Assembly (NCBI GenBank): GCA_944325025.1
Contig: CALUYN010000014.1
Location: 1-45,201 of the forward strand
Origin: Candidatus Gastranaerophilales bacterium
GTDB lineage: Bacteria; Cyanobacteriota; Vampirovibrionia; Gastranaerophilales; Gastranaerophilaceae
Reading direction: 5' to 3'
DNA: 45,201 bases
In this document: piece by piece, positions 25,022 to 32,401 of the stretch
Layout of the letters: every line of letters starts with the position of its first letter
Numbering within the stretch: the stretch's first letter is position 1
Program-made: the position numbers and the translations under genes
The notes under the pieces: generated by a model
Database searches by the model: none
What the model was told of the DNA's origin: nothing
What the model saw: only the letters and a program-made list of their open reading frames with translations

Positions 25022-27004
25022 ATGAAAAAGATTAATTCAAGAAGAAATGTTTTAAGTGCAGTCATGTGTATGTGCCTGGCATTTACGCTTCCTGCAGCAA
25101 ACCCCGCAAACGCTGACCCATTTGGCGGAGCCTCAATTACGCCTACAGCTATTCAAGAGGCAGGGATGCAGGGTGGTATGAACCAGATGCATGATACCAA
25201 CTATCTCAAAGACAGATATCAGGACAATTATAGAAACGAAGATTATCAATATTACCAGAGAAAAAAAGAATTAGAAGAAAACCCCGGAAGTAAAGAAAAT
25301 CAAGTTATACAAAATTACAACGGAGGCTCTATTCAGCAGGCAACTGTAGAAGAATTAAATACTAAAGGAGTGTTTGTAAATTCTGTTGAAGTTGCCCCTT
25401 CTGAAATTTTAACAAAAGAAGAAATCAATAAACTTGTTCAGCCGATTGTCGGCAAAAATGTATTTATTGAAGATATTCAAAAAGTCATAGACAGCATCAA
25501 TAACCTGTACGCAGAAAAGGGTTTTGTAACGGCAAGAGCTTTCTTACCGGAACAAACTGTTGAAAACGGCAATATTTATATCGCTTTAACAGAAAGCCGT
25601 ATCGGAAGTATTACCGTACAGGAAAACAGATGGACAAAAGATAAATACATTACAGACAGATTGCCGCAAAAAGAAGGCGACTTGTTTGATATTGTAGAAC
25701 TTGAAAAGGATATACTTGATTTCAACAGATATAACGAAGGCGTAAAATTATCAGCAAACTTAAAAGCCGGACAAAAACCGGGAACTACAGATGTTGAAGT
25801 TGTTGCGGACGAAACATTCCCCTTCCACGTAATGGGTATATTTGATAATGCAGGCCGTTACAATACCGGAAGCCTTAGAGGCGGTGCAATGATTTATGCC
25901 GACAGCTTATTCGGCAGACGTGACAGAATGTCTTTAGGTTCATATTTTTCTAAAGGCGCACAGAGCCCGTTCTTTGATTATAACATTCCTGTAAACAAAA
26001 AGGACGGCCGTGTAGGCTTTATGTTCTCCTCAACTTTCGCCGATATCAAATACGGCCCTTATAGAGATTGGGGACTTGGCAGTAATGCTTACCAATATTC
26101 ATTGTACTATATGCAGCCGATTATCAGAAAACCTGGTCTTGAATTAAAGGCATACGGAGCTTTAAACTATAAACGAGCTAGAACATTCTCAGATTTAATT
26201 TATCCAGGCTACGGTGATATCCTGAAAAACGTTGATAACGTTACATCTGCTGAAGTTGCATTAATGTTGAGAAAAGATACCAAATACGGTATTTGGTACT
26301 TAAACCAAGATGCTTATTATTCATTCCCGATATTTAACAGTGACCGTGATAACAACTACTTTAAATACAGCGGCAGCGTTGTAAGATTACACGACTTTTC
26401 ACACGGTATCATCGGTCAATTGAGAGGTAACTACCAGATTGTACCCGGCGACAAACAAATTCCTTACCTTGATCAAATGCAGACAGGTGGTTTGGCAACA
26501 GTCAGAGGTTATTCAGAAGGTTTGATGATTGGTAAAAACGGCTACTTTATCAGTGGTGAACTCATGTTCCCGATTATGCCGAGAGAAATCACAAGCCCGA
26601 GAACTGGACAAAAAATACCTTTCTTAGGTAAGTACGTAAAAGGTGCTGTTTTTGCTGATACTGCAGGTATTTTCCCGGCAGCATCCGAAGATTATATGGG
26701 CGGAAGTTATTTTGCAGCATCACTCGGTATGGGCTTGAGAGTTCAATTACCGGCTGATTTGAGCGCAAGATTATACTGGGGCTTCCCGTTAATTCGCAAC
26801 TACAATGAACCGTACAGCAAAATGGGACGTTTCCACTTTGAATTAACACTTGCACCGAATATTGATGCATTACTTGCATCCAGAAGTACTGCAGCCGCTC
26901 CGAAAACTCAATTCCAGAAGAATGTTGAAGCTGAGTACATCAATAACTATGATGATATAAGACACTACGACTACTTCTACGATGGCGGCGGCGGGTCGCT
27001 GTAA
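25022..27004 (+). CDS. TpsB/ShlB-FhaC-like outer-membrane transporter (Omp85 superfamily)
   Basis: 660 residues. The signal peptide (1-31) ends in NPANA. A Gln/Tyr/Asn-rich stretch is followed by two POTRA domains (about 120-270: VEVAPSEILTKEEINKLVQPIVGKN, then IGSITVQENRW) and a C-terminal beta-barrel (about 270-660). The Omp85 motif VRGYSEG is near 495. POTRA number and length fit two-partner secretion transporters that export large beta-helical proteins, but no TpsA partner is adjacent. It lacks the usual C-terminal Phe; the tail is YFYDGGGGSL. An alternative is another Omp85 relative. Confidence 0.85.
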   Translation: MKKINSRRNVLSAVMCMCLAFTLPAANPANADPFGGASITPTAIQEAGMQGGMNQMHDTNYLKDRYQDNYRNEDYQYYQRKKELEENPGSKENQVIQNYNGGSIQQATVEELNTKGVFVNSVEVAPSEILTKEEINKLVQPIVGKNVFIEDIQKVIDSINNLYAEKGFVTARAFLPEQTVENGNIYIALTESRIGSITVQENRWTKDKYITDRLPQKEGDLFDIVELEKDILDFNRYNEGVKLSANLKAGQKPGTTDVEVVADETFPFHVMGIFDNAGRYNTGSLRGGAMIYADSLFGRRDRMSLGSYFSKGAQSPFFDYNIPVNKKDGRVGFMFSSTFADIKYGPYRDWGLGSNAYQYSLYYMQPIIRKPGLELKAYGALNYKRARTFSDLIYPGYGDILKNVDNVTSAEVALMLRKDTKYGIWYLNQDAYYSFPIFNSDRDNNYFKYSGSVVRLHDFSHGIIGQLRGNYQIVPGDKQIPYLDQMQTGGLATVRGYSEGLMIGKNGYFISGELMFPIMPREITSPRTGQKIPFLGKYVKGAVFADTAGIFPAASEDYMGGSYFAASLGMGLRVQLPADLSARLYWGFPLIRNYNEPYSKMGRFHFELTLAPNIDALLASRSTAAAPKTQFQKNVEAEYINNYDDIRHYDYFYDGGGGSL

Positions 27005-27020
27005 TTAAATTTTATTTGAC

Positions 27021-27113
27021 ATATTGCCATTTTGTCGTTCACAGTCATCCTGAACTTGTTTCAGGATCTGTTTAAGATACTGAACTAAATTCAGTATGAC
27101 AAAATGGCAATAT
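27021..27113. mobile_element. 93-bp palindromic element with perfect 16-bp terminal inverted repeats
   Basis: ATATTGCCATTTTGTC (27021-27036) and its exact inverse (27098-27113) enclose two opposed REP units (27044-27069 and about 27075-27100). It fills the gap between the TpsB gene and bioD; its right end is four bases from the AGGAGG site of bioD. It could fold into one long hairpin and so end the upstream transcript. Confidence 0.75.
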
Positions 27114-27128
27114 AATAGGAGGCAGAAC

Positions 27129-27800
27129 TTGACTAAAGGGATATTTATAACAGCAACAGGCACAGATGTCGGTAAAACCTACATTTCAAGCCTAATTGTA
27201 AAAAAACTGCGAGAGAGCGGACTTAACTGCGGCTACTTTAAACCGGCGTTGAGCGGAGCTGAAATAGTTGATAACAAAATTATTCCGGGAGATTGTAACT
27301 ATGTCTTTAAACAGGCGGGAATTCATCTAAATCCGCTGAACTATGTGTCTTACATCTATAAAGAAGCAGTATCCCCGCACTTGGCAGCAGAAATAGAAAA
27401 CAATCCCGTAAAACTTGATAAAATTATATCTGATTTTAACAGAATAAAAAAAGAGTTTGATTACTTAATAGTAGAAGGCGCAGGAGGGATTTGCTGTCCT
27501 TTTAATATTAAAGAAAAACTTATGCTGCCGGATATTATAAAAGCTCTGAATTTAGATATAATTGTTGTTGCTTCAGCTGCTCTCGGAACAATAAATTCAA
27601 CATTATTGACAGTCGAATACGCAAAAAATCACGGTATAAATGTAAAAGGAATAATTCTTAACAACTATGATGAAAATAATTTTATGCATAAAGACAATAA
27701 AAAACAGATTGAAAATTTGACAGGAATAAAAGTTGTATCAACTGTTTTGAATAACAGTAAGACAATTGAGGATTTATCAGAACTTTTTAAAGAGGTATAA
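27129..27800 (+). CDS. bioD: Dethiobiotin synthetase
   Basis: Forms the ureido ring of dethiobiotin from diaminopelargonic acid, CO2 and ATP. 223 residues from TTG 27129, which has AGGAGG just upstream; ATG 27096 is in frame but falls inside a repeat and lacks a ribosome site. The P-loop TATGTDVGKT is at about 7-16, FKPALSG and the EGAGGICCPF loop are typical, and Lys/Asp residues of the active site appear normal. One base separates its stop from bioA, so the two form an operon. Confidence 0.94.
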   Translation: MTKGIFITATGTDVGKTYISSLIVKKLRESGLNCGYFKPALSGAEIVDNKIIPGDCNYVFKQAGIHLNPLNYVSYIYKEAVSPHLAAEIENNPVKLDKIISDFNRIKKEFDYLIVEGAGGICCPFNIKEKLMLPDIIKALNLDIIVVASAALGTINSTLLTVEYAKNHGINVKGIILNNYDENNFMHKDNKKQIENLTGIKVVSTVLNNSKTIEDLSELFKEV

Positions 27801-27801
27801 A

Positions 27802-29166
27802 ATGAATAACTGGTCTGAAAAAGATTTAAAATACATCTGGCACCCGTGCTCACAGATGAAGGATTACGAAACACTCCCCCCAATTGTAATAGACAGAGGA
27901 GAAGGAATTTATCTTTATGATACTGATGGGAAAAAATATTATGATGTTATAAGTTCATGGTGGTGTAACCTTCTCGGGCACTGCAATCCGCATATTAGCA
28001 GTGCTTTAAAAACACAGGCAGACAAACTTGAACATGTGATATTTGCAAACTTTACCCATGAACAGGCAATAAGACTTTGTGAAAGGTTAACTCGAATTTT
28101 GCCGGAAGGATTGTGTAAATTCAATTTTACGGACAACGGCTCATCAGCAATAGAAGCAGCCATGAAAGTAAGTTTTCAATACCACAGTCAAACAGGCAAC
28201 CCTCAGAAAACAAAATTTATGGCGCTGACAGAAGCTTACCATGGAGAAACAATCGGCGCGCTTTCTGTCGGAGATTGCGACTTGTATACAAAGCTATATA
28301 AGCCGATTTTAATGGATATAATAAGAGTTCAGGGGCCTGACTGTTTCAGATGTCCTTACGGAAAAACTCGCGGCAACTGCACTTGTGAATGTTTTGAACA
28401 CGCTGAAAAAACTTTTGCTCAGCACGGGCAAGAAACTGCAGCAATGCTTGTAGAGCCGCTGCTGCAAGGGTCTGCCGGAATGAAAATTTATCCGCCACTA
28501 TACCTGAAAAAACTAAGAGCACTCTGTGACAAATATAACGTTCACCTAATTGCCGATGAAATCGCCACAGGCTTTGGCCGAACAGGAAAAATGTTCGCCT
28601 TTGACCATGCCGGTGTATCACCTGATATAATGTGCCTTTCTAAAGGGGTTACAGGCGGTTATATGCCTATGGCAATATTTGTCACAACACAAAAGATATA
28701 TGATGCATTTTATGATGAGTACAATACGGGCAAAGCATTTCTGCACAGTCATACGTACAGCGGAAACCCTTTAGCCTGCTCCTGTGCTAATGCGGTTCTT
28801 GATAAACTTGAAGATGGGGCTGTACTAAAACAAGCTCAAGAAAATGCCGTTTATTTTAATGAAATAATAAAAGAAAAATTCCTTTCTCACCCGAATGTCG
28901 GCGAAGTTCGCCATATCGGCCTTATAAATGCAATAGAACTTGTTGATGACAAACAAAGTAAAAAGCCTTTTGATGGCAGCCTGCGTACAGGTTACCAAAT
29001 ATACAAAAAGGCTTTGATGGAGGGAGTTATTTTAAGACCTTTAGGTGACGTTATCTATTTTAATCCGCCGCTCATTATCGAGAAAAATGATATGGACTAT
29101 GTGACAGATATAGCACGCAAATGTCTTGAGGAAATTTTGCCCGTAAAAAGCCATTGCGTTAAATAA
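27802..29166 (+). CDS. bioA: Adenosylmethionine-8-amino-7-oxononanoate aminotransferase
   Basis: A PLP enzyme transferring the amino group of SAM to KAPA to give diaminopelargonic acid, the step before BioD. 454 residues from ATG 27802 (AGAGGT upstream). WHPCSQM and [15 protein letters not shown] are BioA-specific, PLP contacts are in [18 protein letters not shown] holds Asp252, and SKGVTGG holds the Schiff-base Lys281. A Cys-rich insert [18 protein letters not shown] (181-198) is present. The other biotin genes are not in the window, and no BirA box was recognised. Confidence 0.95.
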   Translation: MNNWSEKDLKYIWHPCSQMKDYETLPPIVIDRGEGIYLYDTDGKKYYDVISSWWCNLLGHCNPHISSALKTQADKLEHVIFANFTHEQAIRLCERLTRILPEGLCKFNFTDNGSSAIEAAMKVSFQYHSQTGNPQKTKFMALTEAYHGETIGALSVGDCDLYTKLYKPILMDIIRVQGPDCFRCPYGKTRGNCTCECFEHAEKTFAQHGQETAAMLVEPLLQGSAGMKIYPPLYLKKLRALCDKYNVHLIADEIATGFGRTGKMFAFDHAGVSPDIMCLSKGVTGGYMPMAIFVTTQKIYDAFYDEYNTGKAFLHSHTYSGNPLACSCANAVLDKLEDGAVLKQAQENAVYFNEIIKEKFLSHPNVGEVRHIGLINAIELVDDKQSKKPFDGSLRTGYQIYKKALMEGVILRPLGDVIYFNPPLIIEKNDMDYVTDIARKCLEEILPVKSHCVK

Positions 29167-29274
29167 ATAACGTATTAACTACACTTTTTAAAACCGACAC
29201 TCACACATCTGGCAAAATCTTTGACGAAAAAAGGAACTCTCAATCAAATACTTCGTCTTAAATTTTAAAAGGAT

Positions 29275-29370
29275 TTACCCTTCTGTTGTTAATTCTTCCC
29301 AGATACTTGGTACTACGATTAGCGCAGTATAAACAATAAATCCGAATAGAATTAAGTTAATAGCTTCCAT
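29275..29370 (-). CDS. 31-residue single-helix membrane micro-protein
   Basis: MEAINLILFGFIVYTALIVV, then a Trp/acidic tail PSIWEELTTEG: one hydrophobic helix of about 18 residues. AGGAG lies seven bases before the ATG, which makes translation credible. It occupies the 325-bp gap between bioA and the zinc-ribbon gene, on the opposite strand; nothing else was seen there. Not recognised; size and layout resemble the small single-helix subunits of membrane complexes, but no family is claimed. Confidence 0.6.
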   Translation of the reverse strand: MEAINLILFGFIVYTALIVVPSIWEELTTEG

Positions 29371-29491
29371 GATATAACTCCTATCTGTTAGCTTTAGCGA
29401 ACCGAAACGACATATATAATTCGCTACACTTATATTATTCCCATGCTCATTAGGAAATTAACATTTTTATTATAATATAAAAGAGGAATTT

Positions 29492-29797
29492 ATGAAAAAG
29501 AAAATAGAAAAATTATTCAATAATCTTTGCTGCTCGCAATGCAAAAACAGTTTTGATGAATCGTCTGTTGTCATCAAACGTGAAGAAGAAGGATTAATGG
29601 TAGTAAATCTTCAATGCCAACATTGCGGCAAAAACTTCGGCATAGCATTTGTCGGATTTACTGATATTGACGTCAAAAACTATGAACCTCTAGAAGTTCA
29701 GGAAGGGCCTGAACCTATAAATTATGATGACGTAATTGACGCACACAGATTTATCCAGAGCCTTGAAGGCGACTGGCAAAAGCACTTACCAAAATAA
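29492..29797 (+). CDS. Small zinc-ribbon protein
   Basis: A 101-residue protein with two CxxC knuckles, CSQC (about 15-18) and CQHC (about 43-46), separated by about 25 residues, a rubredoxin-like or treble-clef zinc ribbon. The C-terminal half is acidic (YEPLEVQEGPEPINYDDVIDAHRF). GAGG lies upstream of the ATG. Function unknown; such proteins often bind nucleic acid or act as adaptors. It is convergent with the prepilin gene at 29804. Confidence 0.75.
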   Translation: MKKKIEKLFNNLCCSQCKNSFDESSVVIKREEEGLMVVNLQCQHCGKNFGIAFVGFTDIDVKNYEPLEVQEGPEPINYDDVIDAHRFIQSLEGDWQKHLPK

Positions 29798-29803
29798 TTA
29801 TAG

Positions 29804-30691
29804 TTACCTGCCAATATCTTGAAGCATTTTTGTACATGTAACTCCACCCTTTTCAATCCTATTAACAGGAGTAAGATATAAAGGCTTATCTAAATTTGAT
29901 TTAAGCTGAAAAGGGAAAAGGTCATAACCCCATTTATTAGGCCCTTTCTTTCCATTTATATCAAATACAAAATATTTAATCCAATCGTTATACATAACAA
30001 AAATTACACCATCTGACAACACCCAGACATGAGCTTTGGTGCGGATATTGTTTGTTCGCCAACCTGATTCGCCTGTTGTTCCGGTAGTTATTTCTTGCTC
30101 TGTAGCATCAGGCTTGTTATCTGTGTAAATCTTGTCAATACCGTTATATTCAGGGATACATCCATCCGCAACACCATTTCCTTCGCATATTTTAATTATA
30201 TTCAAGGTCTTTTTCATTTCATTTTTTAATACATCACAATCAGAGTTTTGGTTACTATTTACTATATAATTACCCCATTTAATACATTCGCCTTTGTCAT
30301 CATATTCAAGACATTCTCCGCCTTTGTTATCATCACCGTAATAACACATAGGGTGATACCCAAGATTTGTTTCTGCTAGACGAAATGCATTATAAACCGT
30401 ATTGTATGCTTTTTTAAACTGCTGACGCTGCACCATTTTTTGATAATTTGCCATTAATGCAGGTATTGTTATTGCCGCAACAACACCTATTATACCAAGG
30501 GTAATGAGAACTTCTGCTAAAGTAAACGCGCTCTTACGTTGACTCGTCGGCAGGGCTACGTGCGTAGCACCTTCTGCCAAAGTAAATGCAACTCGTTTTT
30601 TAAGTGAAGAGTGAAGGGGGAAACGTGAAGAGAGTTTATTTTTTAGTGATAAGACGATAAGACGATAAGTCCGTTTCACAAAACTAAACAC
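29804..30691 (-). CDS. Type IV prepilin-like protein, phase-variable (OFF in this sequence)
   Basis: The pilin part has the motif SAFTLAEVLITLGIIGVVAAITI followed by NYQKMVQRQQFKKAY, then a globular domain with several Cys (CYYGDDNKGGECLEY, CDVLKN, CEGNGVADGCIPEY) and a C-terminal VTCTKMLQDIGR. A second FTLAE motif 20 residues earlier (VAFTLAEG) suggests a partial duplication at the cleavage site. GTG 30691 has no ribosome site and sits in repeat sequence. The proper initiation signals are at ATG 30848, and a 12-G tract between puts this frame out by one base; 11 G would restore one open frame 30848-29804. Probably a secreted pseudopilin or surface pilin. Confidence 0.75.
   Translation of the reverse strand: MFSFVKRTYRLIVLSLKNKLSSRFPLHSSLKKRVAFTLAEGATHVALPTSQRKSAFTLAEVLITLGIIGVVAAITIPALMANYQKMVQRQQFKKAYNTVYNAFRLAETNLGYHPMCYYGDDNKGGECLEYDDKGECIKWGNYIVNSNQNSDCDVLKNEMKKTLNIIKICEGNGVADGCIPEYNGIDKIYTDNKPDATEQEITTGTTGESGWRTNNIRTKAHVWVLSDGVIFVMYNDWIKYFVFDINGKKGPNKWGYDLFPFQLKSNLDKPLYLTPVNRIEKGGVTCTKMLQDIGR
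30602..30638. repeat. R3 repeat in prepilin leader
   Basis: AAGTGAAGAGTGAAGGGGGA onward, almost identical to 37640-37676 and sharing words with 22184-22249. On the coding strand it gives SSRFPLHSSLK, just before the first FTLAE motif. Confidence 0.8.
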
Positions 30692-30848
30692 GTCATCCTG
30701 AACGTCGGCCTGACCTCCTGCCTTCCTGACCTCTGGGCTTCTATCTAATTGACTAGCCTCTTTACCTCCGGCGGAGCCTACAGTGCCCCCCCCCCCCGAA
30801 GCTCTGCAACAGACCCTGTATCATTGTTTTAGGCATATTCTCTCTCAT
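30692..30848 (-). other. Out-of-frame leader of the 29804 prepilin gene with 12-G tract
   Basis: ATG 30848 has GGAG eight bases upstream and opens 17 codons (MRENMPKTMIQGLLQSF) before the tract at 30797-30786. With 12 G translation reads GGGG then HCRLRRR and stops. Removing one G gives GGGGT and 31 further stop-free codons that run into GTG 30691 in the prepilin frame. The region after the tract contains CTCCGG/CCGGAG words and half a REP unit. Confidence 0.75.
30786..30797 (-). repeat. Poly-G tract (12 G), phase OFF
   Basis: Twelve C on the + strand, flanked on the coding strand by TTC before and CACT after, the same context as the 11-G tract at 14961-14971. Reading 12 G gives a premature stop. 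Confidence 0.88.
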
Positions 30849-30912
30849 ACTTTTCACTCCAGATTGATATTTGACATTTTTATTTTAACAAATTTTTTAA
30901 TTATTATCAATA

Positions 30913-32193
30913 CTAATTGAATAAAACCCCAACAATTGCTGCTGACAAATAGCATGTTAATGTTCCGCATATTAATGCTCTAACCCCAAGCCTTGCAAGA
31001 TTTTTACGCTGGTTCGGAGCAAGTTCTCCGATACCGCCTAATTGAATAGCAATTGAGCCAAAATTTCCAAAACTGCACAGAGCAAAACTTGCAATTAAAA
31101 AGCTTTTATCAGACAGTGCTTGAGGTAAAGTGGTTAAATCAAAATAAGCAACCATTTCATTTAAAACAAGCTTTGTTCCCATAAGAGAGCCGACGGTAGT
31201 TGCTTCATGCAACGGAACTCCCATAAAGTAAGCAAACACAGCAAAAATTTTACCTAAAATAAGTTTTAAAGAAAGATGAGTTAAATCAAAAGATACAAAA
31301 TTTATATGAAGGTATTTAACTATTAAATTTCCCGCACATCCTAAAATCCAATCAATCATCGCAACCAGAGCCACAAGTGCCAAAATCATAGCAATAACAT
31401 TTATAGCTACTTTCATGCCTTCTGAAGCACCTGCTGAAATTGCATCAAAAACATTTATATAAGGACGTTTTCTTTTGCTGTATGTTATTTTAATATCCTC
31501 ACTTGTTTCAGGAGTCGACGTTTCAGGATAAACTATTTTAGAAATAACAAGAGCACCTGGAGCAGCCATTATACACGAGGCAAGAAGATATTGCGCAGGA
31601 ATTCCCATACCTATATAAATAGGCATAGTAGCTCCAGATATGCATGCCATACTCCCTGCCATAGAAGCAAGAAGTTCTGACCTAGTTAATTTTGCAAGAT
31701 ATGGTCTTATCATTATCTGCGCAGCAATCTGTCCTACAAATGCACTTGCAACATTTGACAATGCTTCAGCACCGCTCACACCCATCAATTTGTTCATAGC
31801 TTTACCAAGCAGCGGAACAACTCTCTGCATTATCCCGTAGTAATAAAGCATATTGACCAAAATCATCATAAAAATAAGCGATGCTACAAGCTGCAAGGCA
31901 AATACCTGAGCACCTTCGCCGAATACAGCTGTTATTTTATGTTCTGTCATCAAAGGGCCGAACACAAATGAGCCGCCTTCTTTTGCAAATTCCAGAATTT
32001 TTTGGATAAACAATCCTATATTAAAAAATATAGCTCTGCCCAAAGGAACCTTAAATATAAATACGGCAAGCAAAATTTGTAAAGCAAATCCCGTACCTAC
32101 TGTCTTATAATTAATCGCTTTTCTGTTATTGGACATCAAAAAAGCTATCCCAAATATCAAAACAATTCCCAATAATCCAAAAAATCTGTCCAT
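30913..32193 (-). CDS. Concentrative nucleoside transporter, NupC/CNT family
   Basis: A 426-residue inner-membrane symporter. N-terminal helices, the HP1 region near 141-170 (SGAEALSNVASAFVGQIAAQ, IRPYL), MTRSEL-like LTRSELLASMAG, the NEMVAY motif, and HP2 with FGNFGSIAIQLGGIGELAPNQR are all family features. The HP1 substrate motif, usually GQTEAP or GQSEAP, reads GQIAAQ here (154-159), so the Thr and Glu that contact the nucleoside are missing, while the matching HP2 Asn/Ser and Phe remain. Substrate range may therefore differ. GGAAG lies just upstream of the ATG. No nucleoside catabolism genes are adjacent. Confidence 0.9.
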   Translation of the reverse strand: MDRFFGLLGIVLIFGIAFLMSNNRKAINYKTVGTGFALQILLAVFIFKVPLGRAIFFNIGLFIQKILEFAKEGGSFVFGPLMTEHKITAVFGEGAQVFALQLVASLIFMMILVNMLYYYGIMQRVVPLLGKAMNKLMGVSGAEALSNVASAFVGQIAAQIMIRPYLAKLTRSELLASMAGSMACISGATMPIYIGMGIPAQYLLASCIMAAPGALVISKIVYPETSTPETSEDIKITYSKRKRPYINVFDAISAGASEGMKVAINVIAMILALVALVAMIDWILGCAGNLIVKYLHINFVSFDLTHLSLKLILGKIFAVFAYFMGVPLHEATTVGSLMGTKLVLNEMVAYFDLTTLPQALSDKSFLIASFALCSFGNFGSIAIQLGGIGELAPNQRKNLARLGVRALICGTLTCYLSAAIVGVLFN

Positions 32194-32401
32194 TTTCTTC
32201 CTTTTTTACTTTGTTAATCTAATTTTACTTAAAACCATACCAAAAAACTTTAATTATAAAAAAAAATTTACTTAATATTTCTTAAAATAATAGCAAAATT
32301 CTGTTGAAAAATTTTATGTCAGCATTTTACTATTAAGGTGGGAAAATATTGTTTATTTCTGCCATAAAGTTATACAGTTATAATAGGATAAAGGTGTTAA
32401 T

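Noticed and set aside
24856-25065. 69-residue minus-strand frame before the TpsB gene
   Set aside because: AT-rich, no ribosome site, overlaps the TpsB signal-peptide region.
27096-27128. ATG 27096 as the bioD start
   Set aside because: It lies in the inverted-repeat end and lacks a ribosome site, whereas TTG 27129 has AGGAGG and matches the family N-terminus.
26900-27130. Biotin operator or riboswitch before bioD
   Set aside because: Only the REP-containing palindrome is present; no BirA-type operator could be recognised and no riboswitch class fits.
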